In this document: positions 18,601 through 25,988 of the stretch, piece by piece
Numbering within the stretch: the first letter of the stretch is position 1
How the letters are laid out: the number at the start of each line of letters is the position of its first letter
DNA from: CAYOZN01 sp964408455
GTDB lineage: Bacteria > Planctomycetota > Phycisphaerae > UBA1845 > UTPLA1
DNA: 55,408 nt
Reading direction: 5' to 3'
Assembly: GCA_964408455.1 (NCBI GenBank)
Contig: CAYOZN010000031.1
Coordinates: forward strand, 1 to 55,408
Made by a program: the position numbers and the translations under genes
Notes under the pieces: model-generated
Databases searched by the model: none
What the model saw: only the letters and a program-made list of their open reading frames with translations
Told to the model about the DNA's origin: nothing

Positions 18601-19433
18601 ATGCCCGCATGCACCGCCTGCATCGTGGCGAGCCGGGCGGCGACCGCGCGCCGGCGCAGTTCGATGATCTTGCGGCCGTCTTCGCTGTCGGCGGCCTTCA
18701 GGTCGACGGCCCGGCTGGCCTCCAGTTCCTCCAGGCGCGTCCGCGCCGCGTCGATGTCTTCCTGCAACTTGGCCCGCTGCGCCGCGAAACCACCGGCAAG
18801 CAGCGACTCCTGCTGCGTGATCACCGCGTTCAGCGAATCGATCGCCTGGTTCTGCTCCTTGTACGTCGCCTCCGCCTGTGCGATATCTTCCTCGGTAATG
18901 AACTCCGGCAGCGGCGCTTCATTCAGTTCCGTCGTCCGACGTTTCCAGTCCGAGATCTTCTCGGTCAGTTCCTTCACTTTCTCGTCGCTCGAGAGCAGCT
19001 CCACCGCCGACATCTGCGCCTTGAGATCGGTGAGCTGTTCGCGCCATGCCCGCAGATGCTTCCACAACTCCAGCCGCCAGCCGTCCACCTGCTGATCGAT
19101 GCCGGCCGCAGGCTGCGTCGAGGGCTGCGTCGTAGCGGGTTGCGTCGTCGGCGCCATTGCCGACAGCTCGGCGTCAATCGACGCAATAAGGGCATCGATG
19201 CGCTCCGGCGTGCGCGGCGTAGCCGTCACTTCCAGTTCGATGGGGGCATCCTCGGCGTCCGCTGTCTCAATGGTCGGGCTGGTGGTTGCCGGCGGCAGCG
19301 GTTCGGCCGCGTCCTGAGGCTGGGCCAGCGCGTGCAGCGCGGTTGGCAAAAGCAGGCACATGGCGATGGTCAATCGCCAGGCAGGCAGGCGGCGGGCGTC
19401 CCGTGCAGGGACCGTGAGGGATGGATATTTCAT
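15675..19433 (-). CDS. Large MscS-family mechanosensitive channel
   Basis: A 1252-residue member of the MscS superfamily, of the long MscK/MscM-like type. It has a signal peptide (~1-38, ending ALAQ), then a periplasmic region of several hundred residues dominated by coiled coil (~80-560). Next come multiple transmembrane helices (~650-860) interrupted by an Ala/Pro/Gly-rich low-complexity linker (~850-920). The MscS pore and beta domains follow, with ALAVLFGGLGLGLGLGLQPL (~1022-1041), GLLMLFERHVKVGDTV and IRTPDGIFLVIPNGEF. Such channels open under membrane tension to release osmolytes. Start ATG 19433 gives the signal peptide; there is no Shine-Dalgarno, but TATACT lies 10 bases upstream. 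It ends converging on the transglutaminase gene. Confidence 0.93.
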   Translation of the reverse strand: MKYPSLTVPARDARRLPAWRLTIAMCLLLPTALHALAQPQDAAEPLPPATTSPTIETADAEDAPIELEVTATPRTPERIDALIASIDAELSAMAPTTQPATTQPSTQPAAGIDQQVDGWRLELWKHLRAWREQLTDLKAQMSAVELLSSDEKVKELTEKISDWKRRTTELNEAPLPEFITEEDIAQAEATYKEQNQAIDSLNAVITQQESLLAGGFAAQRAKLQEDIDAARTRLEELEASRAVDLKAADSEDGRKIIELRRRAVAARLATMQAVHAGIDVKEKRAQRQAESNRLRRDAMRPHVVALRERMNGLIEQRSRSEAEWIRMRLKSDSLSPSERALLELDLLVEEATATLQKDFANSIRDRFQQSSLSDLSSNAERDRAYWEAFSTSLSRRTASDVLEGYEEAREELATAEGMLDRLQRRLGDSVSEQRRLEDFKHASLEKFDKLTAVLRQATKENADEDTIKQIQNAGQSKIELRKAFDDMLQEERALIERLREGIAIAGRRVKLWESAVSRLYWAHLITRGSSILDPRSFVAASPDVKELAGGAFLTSMQHSFRQINYQVRDLTWIDWAIVAATLAVAAWLIALGTRWCSRTRNAVPTDSQPKTEGEEPAAPEFVERLKYNTARAGAVYLTPLALPLILALLMLETGMSGKASRVMYLLLGIIWAPVLAAALLNLAFKAAKPRFRLITCSNIVARYYRRFGFILTGIVTIMMGASLLLRTQYLAPTLAALLADWCVLAVNVLAVIFLLQRNTVLNIFPRAERGRYVRTLTTLRASYPAMLAVAIALVLMHLVGYRALASYLTLGITSSVALLLLAWVLHELLVEFAVRVADRARDLRETYAEAGAGAKADAPAAGAAVGTSATATASGAAAPGAPATAPAAKAAEADEAEPEAAPAAVPAPTAVSAVAATSKWVLTIGVFLAALSVWGVRPYEIKVLMDMQLLQVGNSAINLWRIGGALVAVIAAIAVSNIIRQTLRARVFPYHPAIDRGAQAAINTLLHYIIVAIGVYIALRALLLDFGALAVLFGGLGLGLGLGLQPLVVNFISGLLMLFERHVKVGDTVGVHGKTGEVTKVSMRSTTIRTPDGIFLVIPNGEFINQKVENWTMDGHPLRAQVEVGVSYGSNPHQVRDILMQIARRERRVLRNPPPDVFFLDFGTDGMRFSLVCWFRNPGERWFGMLDIRYKIFDAFKQAGIEIPLPQRTFHISGDKPLDIRLADSAGVPFFERGDGEKAGEGGRREPSGKRE

Positions 19434-19443
19434 GATAACGCTC

Positions 19444-19449
19444 AGTATA
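19444..19449 (-). promoter_or_regulatory. Candidate -10 box of the MscS gene
   Basis: On the minus strand TATACT (5 of 6 to TATAAT) ends 10 bases before ATG 19433. No convincing -35 element and no ribosome binding site are visible, suggesting a very short or absent leader. Confidence 0.45.
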
Positions 19450-19832
19450 GCGCAATATGGCCCATCCTGCGAAACCAGCTGGGGGAAGGGCCCAACATCC
19501 CGCCGAATGTGCGAAATGCCCCGTCTGGTCGCTGTCTGCGCCGCAGCGCGAGCGGCAACCAGCCGCAGGCGTGCGGACAGGGGCCTGCCCGGTTGGCCCA
19601 GCGTCCCTGATAGTGCCATGTATTCGGCACTGCCTGGCGGCGGACGCACCAGATCCGGATGTCGCGTGTCGCGTGTGGAGCCGCATCTTTTTGAGTTAAT
19701 GCGAACAGCACGGTTCTATGCTTAACACGACTAGGTCAGTTCCCCATGCGTAAAACGGGAAGCGGCGTAGCATCATCTGGGGCGTTGGCTGGTTTCTGCT
19801 CCACCCCGCCGGGTGATACATTGAGTCCGCCC
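19450..19832. other. Gene-free region upstream of the MscS gene
   Basis: About 380 bases with only unconvincing open frames. It should contain the distal promoter elements of the MscS gene (leftward) and of the small Cys/His protein (rightward). No repeat, RNA gene or terminator was recognised. Confidence 0.45.
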
Positions 19833-20126
19833 ATGTGCCATTACCTGCCTTGCGGGCCTGTCGGTCCGCATCCGGAAGAGGGTCGTGTGTTAGATCGCCT
19901 GTATTATCTGGGTAGCCCTCGCGAGGGTGGAGAGCCCCTTGTCCATGTCGCGGGTTGCCCCAGGCTGCCCGACACCATGAACCGGCTGTACCTGGGCCCA
20001 TTCTCCAATTGGGAACAGGCATTGCTCCTTGCCCGCTGTCATCAGCCAACAGCCACACATTGCCCCGATTGCTACGACGAGCAACAGGAATCGTCCGGGA
20101 ATTTTTTTACCGAAGGAAGTTGCTGA
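19833..20126 (+). CDS. Small conserved Cys/His protein
   Basis: A probable 97-residue protein of unknown function. The segment HVAGCPRLPDTMNRLYLGPF, followed by NWEQALLLAR, ~10 residues and HCPDCYDE, matches a spacing I know from small bacterial proteins: a His/Cys pair, an RxYLGxF motif, a helix with ALxxAR, and a terminal CxxC. The four Cys/His could bind zinc. ATG 19833 is chosen because it precedes the conserved part closely; an ATG at 19746 is also in frame. Third-base GC is lower than in neighbouring genes, which hints at foreign origin or weak expression. No Shine-Dalgarno is obvious. Confidence 0.55.
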   Translation: MCHYLPCGPVGPHPEEGRVLDRLYYLGSPREGGEPLVHVAGCPRLPDTMNRLYLGPFSNWEQALLLARCHQPTATHCPDCYDEQQESSGNFFTEGSC

Positions 20127-20296
20127 AAGGCCCCCCGGCGCCGCGCCCGACGTGGTAGCCCCGCGCCCGAAACTCGCCGCCGCACATCGTTGACTCTACG
20201 CGACCGGCCACATCGTTTATTCTCTTCGGCATTACGCTGAAATCGCACTCGCCTGAAATCGCTGAGAATACAACCGATTCGCCGCCGGCTTTGCGG

Positions 20297-20884
20297 ATGG
20301 CCAATTACCGCTGCACAAACTGCAATCAGATCACCGAGGATCATATCGCCGCCGTCGATGGCTGCATGTACTGCGGCGCCGGCTACGGTGGGGGGCGGCC
20401 GCCGCAGAAGTCGATCCACTACGGCGTGGACCTGGTAAAGTTGGCCTACGCGCAGCGGCTGGCGCTGGTGCTGGCCGCCTCGACCGTGTTGCTGCCGGCT
20501 GCGGTCGCGCTATCAGTGTTGCCGTCGCCGGCTGGCCCGGTTGCATCGATGTGGAGCCTCGTGCTTTTGTGGATCTATGCGTTGGTGGCGATCGCCGCGG
20601 CGGCGCTGATCGTCTGGCGTGGCAGGGTCATGGATGCCGGGCTGGTGGCGACACTCTTCGAGGCGCTGGTCGCGATGCTGCCTGCCTTCGGGACCATCGC
20701 CATGCTGGCCACCTTCGCGCGCATCCATGCATTCTTCCGCGACACACCGGTCATGCTGCGCTGGTACGGCGCCGACATCGAAAGCGCCCGCCGCGCCCAG
20801 AACCCCTCGCTCTGCCCCGGCTGCGGCTACGACCTCACGGGCAACGTATCAGGCATCTGCCCCGAATGCGGCCGCACCGTGTAG
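20297..20884 (+). CDS. Membrane protein with N- and C-terminal zinc ribbons
   Basis: A 195-residue protein with an N-terminal CTNC...CMYC pair (about 6-27), then three or four hydrophobic helices in the middle (LALVLAASTVLLPAAVALSV, SLVLLWIYALVAIAAAALIV, ALVAMLPAFGTIAMLATFA). The C-terminal rubredoxin-like zinc ribbon is CPGCGYDLTGNVSGICPECG. That ribbon is nearly identical to the ones ending the small proteins at 40.6-45.9 kb, so it is a mobile or strongly conserved module. The N-terminal pair is extra here. ATG 20297 is favoured over TTG 20291. Partner and function unknown; the CxxC ribbons probably sit in the cytoplasm (inference). Confidence 0.82.
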   Translation: MANYRCTNCNQITEDHIAAVDGCMYCGAGYGGGRPPQKSIHYGVDLVKLAYAQRLALVLAASTVLLPAAVALSVLPSPAGPVASMWSLVLLWIYALVAIAAAALIVWRGRVMDAGLVATLFEALVAMLPAFGTIAMLATFARIHAFFRDTPVMLRWYGADIESARRAQNPSLCPGCGYDLTGNVSGICPECGRTV

Positions 20885-20885
20885 C

Positions 20886-20925
20886 TGGCCCAAAACTTCA
20901 CAAATCGCCAAATCACCAAATCACA
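20886..20925. repeat. Short AAATCxCC tandem repeat
   Basis: Three adjacent units of period 8 (AAATCGCC, AAATCACC, AAATCACA) right after the stop of the zinc-ribbon membrane protein. AT-rich against a GC-rich background, like the islands near 15.6, 40.5 and 45.9 kb. Confidence 0.6.
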
Positions 20926-21095
20926 CATTCCTCCCGCCCGGCGACCCACTCGTCCCCCCGATAACGTCCCCGTCCAAGCGCCCGCACGCGCCTTCCGCTC
21001 GCCGTCCCTTGCCCCTCCTCCCATGCCGACATATCATGCCCGATTCGGCAACGACGCACCGCCACTCAACCTGGCAGACACATAAGGAGCTTCTC

Positions 21096-22331
21096 GTGCG
21101 CAACGGCGCTGTTCAAAACGGCAGGCATGTCTTCACCTCCGAGTCGGTCAGCATGGGCCACCCGGATAAGGTTTCCGATCAGATCAGCGACACGGTCCTC
21201 GATGTCCTTCTCGCGAAGGACCCCAACGCCCGCGTCGCCTGCGAGACGCTGGTCACCACCGGCCTCGTCGTCGTCGCCGGCGAAGTGACCGTGCACACGC
21301 GCGAGGCCGAGCTGGCCCTGTGCAAGATCGAGGAGAGCATCCGCGACACCATCCGCGACATCGGCTACACCGATCCTGCCTGCCAGTTCGACCACAAGAG
21401 CTGCGCCGTCATCCGCACCATCCACAGCCAGTCCGCCGATATCAGCCAGGGCGTGACCGCCTCGAAGAAAAAGGCGCAGGGCGCCGGCGATCAGGGCATC
21501 ATGTTCGGCTTCGCCTGCCGCGAGACCAAGGCGTTGATGCCGCTGCCCATCCACCTCTCGCACCGCATCGTCGAGCGCCTGGCAAAGCTGCGCTCCGATG
21601 GCACGCTTCCGTGGCTGCGGCCCGACAGCAAGAGCCAGGTCTCCATCGAATACGCCGGCCTTGAGCCCCGCCGGCTCACCGCCGTCGTCGTCTCCACCCA
21701 GCATCAGGACCTGCCGGAGCTGCTCGATCGCAGCGGCAACGTCAACGACAAGTTCAAAAAGACCATCATCGACAAGGTCATCAAGCCGGTCATCATGGAT
21801 GAGTGCCCGGAGATGTGGAACAACAACGTCGTCTTCCACATCAATCCCACCGGCCGCTTCGTCATCGGCGGGCCGCACGGCGACACGGGGCTGACGGGCC
21901 GCAAGATCATCGTTGATACTTATGGCGGCCGCGGCGCCCACGGCGGCGGCGCCTTCAGCGGCAAGGACCCATCGAAGGTGGACCGTTCGGCCAGCTACAT
22001 GGCCCGCTACGTCGCCAAGAACATCGTTGCCGCCGGCCTGGCCGACGTGTGCGAGGTGCAACTGGCCTATGCCATCGGCGTGGCAGAGCCCATCAGCGTC
22101 CTCGTCTCGACCGAGGGCAGCGCGAAGGTGCCCGAGTCGGCCCTCGTGGCCATCGTGCGCGACTCATTCCCGCTCACCCCCGGTGGCATCATCGACCATC
22201 TCAAGCTGCGCCGCCCGATCTACCGCGAAACCGCCGCCCACGGCCACTTCGGCCGCACCGGCGCCGGCTTCACCTGGGAGCGCACCGACATGGCGCCCAT
22301 CCTGAAGAAGAAGGCCGCCAAGTACCTCTGA
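21096..22331 (+). CDS. metK: S-adenosylmethionine synthetase
   Basis: A 411-residue MetK (methionine adenosyltransferase), which makes S-adenosylmethionine from methionine and ATP in the cytosol. Signatures visible are FTSESVSMGHPDKVSDQISD (N-terminal motif with the GHPDK loop), GAGDQGIMFGFAC, and the phosphate-binding GGAFSGKDPSKVDRSA. The length fits the family (~380-420). The start is GTG 21096, set by AAGGAG (21084-21089) 6 bases upstream; the frame is open further upstream, but that overlaps the previous gene. An intrinsic terminator follows at 22398. Looked for, but did not find, a SAM riboswitch in the 210-base leader. Confidence 0.97.
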   Translation: MRNGAVQNGRHVFTSESVSMGHPDKVSDQISDTVLDVLLAKDPNARVACETLVTTGLVVVAGEVTVHTREAELALCKIEESIRDTIRDIGYTDPACQFDHKSCAVIRTIHSQSADISQGVTASKKKAQGAGDQGIMFGFACRETKALMPLPIHLSHRIVERLAKLRSDGTLPWLRPDSKSQVSIEYAGLEPRRLTAVVVSTQHQDLPELLDRSGNVNDKFKKTIIDKVIKPVIMDECPEMWNNNVVFHINPTGRFVIGGPHGDTGLTGRKIIVDTYGGRGAHGGGAFSGKDPSKVDRSASYMARYVAKNIVAAGLADVCEVQLAYAIGVAEPISVLVSTEGSAKVPESALVAIVRDSFPLTPGGIIDHLKLRRPIYRETAAHGHFGRTGAGFTWERTDMAPILKKKAAKYL

Positions 22332-22375
22332 TCGCCCCGCGTACGCGCCTAACCGCGCGTCCGCGCCTACATACG

Positions 22376-22395
22376 AACCCGAAGCGCCAGCGAGG
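22376..22395 (+). repeat. Dispersed NPKRQRG-type repeat, copy 1
   Basis: AACCCGAAGCGCCAGCGAGG lies in the metK 3' region. If read in frame it encodes NPKRQRG, a peptide I recall from many spurious planctomycete ORF predictions. A divergent copy lies at 27334-27353 on the other strand. Confidence 0.55.
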
Positions 22396-22397
22396 AT

Positions 22398-22422
22398 GGT
22401 GCGGCCTCTGCCGCACCTTTTT
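22398..22422 (+). terminator. Intrinsic terminator downstream of metK
   Basis: A perfect 8-bp stem GGTGCGGC/GCCGCACC with a CTCT loop is followed by five T. It begins 66 bases after the metK stop and just after the dispersed repeat, and is the clearest rho-independent terminator in the window. Confidence 0.85.
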
Positions 22423-22651
22423 CATGCGCGCATGGGGAAGGATGAATGTGCGGGTGCCTTGGCGACGCCGCCCGACGGGCGGTCGCACACATCCAGGCCA
22501 TTGTCGTGGTAGAGTGAAACTATCGCGGCGTCGCCATGACTCGGGCAAAACCGGGTCGCCGAATGTCTCGGCGCGATGCCCGTTCATGGATCGCGAGCCC
22601 GAGAGTGCCGGTCCGGTGCACATCCGACGAGCGCGCATCGCGGCCGCGTCC
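22423..22651. other. Spacer between metK terminator and the FabZ-like gene
   Basis: No gene seen. The open frames crossing it continue into repeats or antisense of neighbours. No further signals recognised. Confidence 0.45.
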
Positions 22652-23137
22652 TCAAATCTTCAACCGAATCCCCGATATCTCCGCCTCAAAGACCATCCGC
22701 CCCTTCACGAACCCCTGAATCTCGCATTTGAACTTGCGGATGCGCAGATCGACCGACCGGCCCACGAGAATCACGCGTGACGGCGGGAACACCGAATCCC
22801 GAAACTTGCACTTATCGATCCCGCCGAATCCCATGATCGTGTCGTCCCCGGTCGGGACCAGTTGCGTCTGCGCGAATGACGACAGCTGCGCGGCCGATTC
22901 GACCATCAAGACACCGGGAAAGATCGCCTGCTTCGGCATGTGGCCGCGACACCACCATTCATCCGGCCGAATGTCCCGGTAGGCGGCAAAGGTAACGGTT
23001 GCGGGATCGACGTGGATGATCGCGTCCAGCTGCGAAAACTCGTACTGCTGCGGCAGAATGCGATAGATCTGCTCCCGCGTGAAGAGCACGTTTTCGCAAT
23101 TCAGGGACTCGGGGTCGATGATGGCCAGCGGGGGCAT
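22652..23137 (-). CDS. FabZ-like hydroxyacyl-ACP dehydratase
   Basis: A 161-residue hot-dog-fold protein resembling FabZ. It has the characteristic segment with a catalytic His (RGHMPKQAIFPGVLMVESAAQ), a Pro-Gly-Val turn and a Glu three residues further on. FabZ dehydrates beta-hydroxyacyl-ACP in type II fatty acid synthesis. The N-terminal ~35 residues (LNCENVLFTREQIYRILPQQ) fit the family. The gene stands alone, not with fabA/acpP partners, so it could serve another lipid pathway. ATG 23137 is the first ATG; no strong Shine-Dalgarno is visible (GTGAG only). Confidence 0.85.
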   Translation of the reverse strand: MPPLAIIDPESLNCENVLFTREQIYRILPQQYEFSQLDAIIHVDPATVTFAAYRDIRPDEWWCRGHMPKQAIFPGVLMVESAAQLSSFAQTQLVPTGDDTIMGFGGIDKCKFRDSVFPPSRVILVGRSVDLRIRKFKCEIQGFVKGRMVFEAEISGIRLKI

Positions 23138-23313
23138 GAGCGAAACTCACAGGTCGGGCGATGCCGTTGTCCTTCCAACGGTCGCTTTGTCGCGTTCCGG
23201 TTTCGTAGGGCAGAAGCATCCGCTGAGCCGGCCCCCGGTCCGACCTGGTCTGACGATCCCAGATTGGTCAGCTGGCGCTTGCGCGCGTGCGCCCGACGTT
23301 TGATCGGGGCGCC

Positions 23314-23508
23314 TTACTCGTCCGAAGAGCGGACCTCGAGGATGACCTTGCGGACCTCCTGTGCTGCGTTCTTGATGTCCTGCATGGACTTGCGCACGCG
23401 CGTGCCCGCGGCCTTGTTGCCGCCCTCTGCCTTCGCGACATCGTCTGCACAGGCCTCGACCAGTTGCTTGAGTCGCTCGTACATCTCCATTACGCGTGAT
23501 TGAGCCAT
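23314..23508 (-). CDS. Hc1-like histone H1 family protein
   Basis: A 64-residue protein resembling the Hc1 histone-like family of Chlamydia and planctomycetes. The block ACADDVAKAEGGNKAAGTRV and the following RKSMQDIKNAAQEVRKVILE match the conserved DlaKAExGNKAAxxRVR core. Hc1 compacts DNA in chlamydial elementary bodies; in planctomycetes the role may be nucleoid condensation (inference). It lacks the long Lys/Ala-rich C-terminal tail of chlamydial Hc1. ATG 23508 was chosen as the family start; AAAGCGAG lies about 6 bases upstream. An in-frame ATG at 23679 would add an unconvincing 57 residues. Confidence 0.8.
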   Translation of the reverse strand: MAQSRVMEMYERLKQLVEACADDVAKAEGGNKAAGTRVRKSMQDIKNAAQEVRKVILEVRSSDE

Positions 23509-23763
23509 GGTACTCGCTTTGCCTTTGGTAGGAGTTCTGAACGTGGATACTTCCAAGCCCTGGAAGCCGCGGGCGAGTCTAACAGACGTTTTAATGGCCG
23601 CAAAGCGCTTTTTCCTGTCAAAAACGGGCATAGGCGACAACATGTGTCGCAAAATAAGGCCCGGCAATTCAACTCGCATCGGCCGAATGCTTGCACGGAA
23701 GACCGCTCGCCATTAACATGCGGGACTTTCATCGAAGGGACGCCCAGCCAAGAGGTTTGCACC

Positions 23764-23898
23764 GTGCACTATCCGCATCGCATCAGTCATCGTAAACGTC
23801 TGCGAAAGCAGGGTTTCCGCGCTCGAATGCGGACCGTTGGCGGCCGCAAACTCATCGCCCGCAAGCGCCGCCGGGGCCGCCGCATCAACGTCAGATAG
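23764..23898 (+). CDS. rpmH: 50S ribosomal protein L34
   Basis: A 44-residue L34. The core KRLRKQGFRARMRTVGGRKL followed by a basic IARKRRRGRRINVR tail is diagnostic. L34 is a small basic protein of the large subunit. The start is GTG 23764, with AAGAGG (23751-23756) 7 bases before it. The N-terminus HYPHRISH differs from the usual KRTYQPS. In most bacteria rpmH sits in the dnaA/rnpA region; here no rnpA, yidC or dnaA gene flanks it, as it is followed by the convergent LmbE-family gene. Confidence 0.93.
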   Translation: MHYPHRISHRKRLRKQGFRARMRTVGGRKLIARKRRRGRRINVR

Positions 23899-23975
23899 GA
23901 ATTCCCGCCAACCCCCATTCCAGCCATACCGCGCCCGCGTTGCGCGCCGTCCGGCCCAGCATCCCGCGCGTGCGG

Positions 23976-24737
23976 TTACTGAATCTTGGGGGGATCGATC
24001 GGTGAGGGCAGCGGCCACGGTGCGAACAGCTTCATCGGATCATCAATCCCGATGGGGCGCGGCAACGCATACATCTCGCCATACGTGTAGCCGCACGCGC
24101 CCCCTTCATAACCCGCGACGGAAAGCATGTAGTGCTTCAGCGTGGTGAAGCGTGCCGGCGGAAACTGCGAGCGATAGCACTCCACCGCCGCCAGCTTCTG
24201 GTCCATCGTCTCCGTGATGTCCACGACGAACTGCGATGGAAAGAGCATCGTCTCCGCCGCACGGCCCAGCGGCCGGTACACCAGGTGATCTACGCGGTGG
24301 GGCTCCGTGCCCTCGAATCGTTCATTCCATTTGGTCAACTGTGAATAAAACCGCGCCGCCTCGGTGATGAGCTGTGTCTGGTAGTGATCCGGAGAGGCCG
24401 CCACTGTTCGACCCGCGATGCCCACCAGCGTAGGCGGCCGGTAGCGCCGCAGCACCGACGCCAGCGCCATCCGCGGCTGCGGATCGTCCATCAGCACCCG
24501 GTTCGGCAGATCCAGCATCTCGCAGACCTGCACCCCCAGGATATCTGCCGCGGCCCGCATTTCCTTCATTCGCGTCTCGGGCGTGCCCAGCGGCGTCGGT
24601 TCACCGTTGGTCAGGTGCACCATGCCCACGCGATAGCCCAGCTTCACCAGCTTCGCGATCGTCCCGCCGCAGCCAATCTCGAGATCGTCGGGATGCGGGG
24701 CGACGAAGACAATATCCAGCCCTTCCGGCGTGGCCAT
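23976..24737 (-). CDS. LmbE/PIG-L family deacetylase
   Basis: A 253-residue zinc-dependent N-acetylglucosamine deacetylase-like protein. The metal-binding motif PHPDDLEIGCGGTIAKL is at the N-terminus (about residues 12-28). A later SPDHYQT supplies the second His region of the family (usually HPDH). Known relatives act on GlcNAc-malate (BshB in bacillithiol synthesis), GlcNAc-inositol (MshB) or glycolipids; the substrate here cannot be told. ATG 24737 was chosen because GGGAGA lies about 7 bases upstream and the ORF start at 24800 adds a basic stretch absent from the family. The C-terminal tail is Pro-rich. Confidence 0.88.
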   Translation of the reverse strand: MATPEGLDIVFVAPHPDDLEIGCGGTIAKLVKLGYRVGMVHLTNGEPTPLGTPETRMKEMRAAADILGVQVCEMLDLPNRVLMDDPQPRMALASVLRRYRPPTLVGIAGRTVAASPDHYQTQLITEAARFYSQLTKWNERFEGTEPHRVDHLVYRPLGRAAETMLFPSQFVVDITETMDQKLAAVECYRSQFPPARFTTLKHYMLSVAGYEGGACGYTYGEMYALPRPIGIDDPMKLFAPWPLPSPIDPPKIQ

Positions 24738-25045
24738 ACGGCTTTTCTCCCGTGGTCGCTTGCTCCCGAATGGGGTCATACGCCGCCAGCGGATGCCCAT
24801 TCACAGCAAGCTGATATTAGGACCACGAATGGCATGTCACAACATCGCCGGCCGCCGCTCAACAGCGTGGCGCCGGCGTACCGCCGGGATGGCCGTGGAT
24901 TATGGGGCTAGAACATGACGGATACGTGCGTTTTGGTTGTGTCCCCGACATCTCTTATTTACGATGATTCACTTATTCGGCGGTGGACGTTACTTCGGCA
25001 GGCTCTCCAAATGCAGGTTCGGCGTGTGCAGGAAAGGCGCAGTCG
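24738..25045. other. Divergent intergenic region
   Basis: About 308 bases between the LmbE gene (leftward) and the HEAT-repeat lipoprotein gene (rightward), presumably with both promoters. No box is clear enough to call, and no gene or repeat was recognised. Confidence 0.45.
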
Positions 25046-25468
25046 TTGACGGGGCGGATTCTCAAGGTTGGTTCGTGCCTGCTGGCATCGGCATGGCTCG
25101 GTTGCGGGCCCGGCCCCGGCCCGTTCGCGAGGGCTGCCATCCATTCTGAAAATGCTGGAGATCGAATTCTCGCCATCAAGGCCGCCGCCGAGTCGGGCGA
25201 TCGCAGCGCCGTGCCGCTCCTGGTCGATCGGCTCGAGGATGAGGACGAGGCCGTGCGAATGTTCGCCATCATCGCCCTCGAACGCATCACTGGCGAACGC
25301 TTCGGCTACGACTATTCCAAACAGACCCACGAACGTGCCGCCTCGGTTCAGCGCTGGCGAGACTACATACACCAGCGCCGCCACGTGAAGACCGCGACGG
25401 CCCAGCAGGCAAATCGCGCCGCAGAAACCGCCGAGCCGGCGGCGGCAACCGCACGGGGCACCGACTGA
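25046..25468 (+). CDS. HEAT-repeat lipoprotein
   Basis: A 140-residue predicted lipoprotein. The N-terminus (MTGRILKVGSCLLASAWLGC) has a basic start, a hydrophobic core and a lipobox-like AWLGC. The mature part holds one or two HEAT-type helical repeats (ENAGDRILAIKAAAESGDRS and VPLLVDRLEDEDEAVRMFA) followed by a helix (ERITGERFGYD). HEAT repeats make protein-protein surfaces; no partner is shown. Start TTG 25046 is preferred over GTG 24983 because AGGAAAGG (25030-25037) lies 8 bases upstream and because it yields a normal signal peptide. The next gene starts 33 bases downstream, so cotranscription with the RsbW-like gene is plausible. Confidence 0.65.
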   Translation: MTGRILKVGSCLLASAWLGCGPGPGPFARAAIHSENAGDRILAIKAAAESGDRSAVPLLVDRLEDEDEAVRMFAIIALERITGERFGYDYSKQTHERAASVQRWRDYIHQRRHVKTATAQQANRAAETAEPAAATARGTD

Positions 25469-25501
25469 GAGGCGCCCCCGTTCTCGATCGGAAACCGCAG
25501 C

Positions 25502-25984
25502 ATGGAAGCACACTCCACCGTCGAGCTTCACATCACCAGCTGCGCCAAGAGTCTGGCGGTGGTGCGCGGGGCCGTCGAGAACATCGCGGCCATCTGCGGC
25601 TTCGGCCCCGGCGACATGCATAGCCTTGTCCTGGCGATAGACGAGGCCCTCGCCAACGTGATCAAGCACGGCTACGCCGGTCGCGAAGATCAGCCCATTA
25701 ATGTGAAAATTACCCCGACGCAACCCGGCGATGGCCGCACCGGAATCGTCGTCGAGGTCCGCGACTGGGGCCGCCAGGTCGATCCCTGCACCATCCGCGG
25801 GCGCCCGCTCGAGGAAGTGCGGCCCGGCGGCCTGGGCGTGCATATCATCCGCAGCGTCATGGACGAGGCGGAATACAGTTGCCCGGCCGATGGCGGCATG
25901 TTGCTCCGCATGGTCAAATACGCCTCCCAGCAACAGGGAGAGGGCCTGCCACGGTCGCAGGCCGAGCTGAGCGAAGGAACCTGA
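25502..25984 (+). CDS. RsbW/SpoIIAB-like anti-sigma factor kinase
   Basis: A 160-residue GHKL-type ATPase domain protein of the RsbW family. It has the N-box DEALANVIKHGY (~44-55), the ATP-lid region VRDWGRQVDP and the G2-type motif PGGLGVHIIRSVMD. Such kinases phosphorylate a STAS partner on Ser and sequester a sigma factor. The STAS partner is the very next gene (5 bases on). No sigma factor is adjacent; the next downstream gene is an MlaE-type permease, so the target may not be a sigma factor (inference). GGAAA is the only candidate ribosome site. It probably forms an operon with the next two genes. Confidence 0.88.
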   Translation: MEAHSTVELHITSCAKSLAVVRGAVENIAAICGFGPGDMHSLVLAIDEALANVIKHGYAGREDQPINVKITPTQPGDGRTGIVVEVRDWGRQVDPCTIRGRPLEEVRPGGLGVHIIRSVMDEAEYSCPADGGMLLRMVKYASQQQGEGLPRSQAELSEGT

Positions 25985-25988
25985 AAAC

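Noticed and set aside
19360..19725. ORF overlapping the MscS start
   Set aside because: Arg/Ser/Ala-rich shadow frame antisense to the MscS signal region and its upstream spacer.
20885..21095. SAM riboswitch upstream of metK
   Set aside because: No conserved SAM aptamer elements recognised in the 210-base leader.
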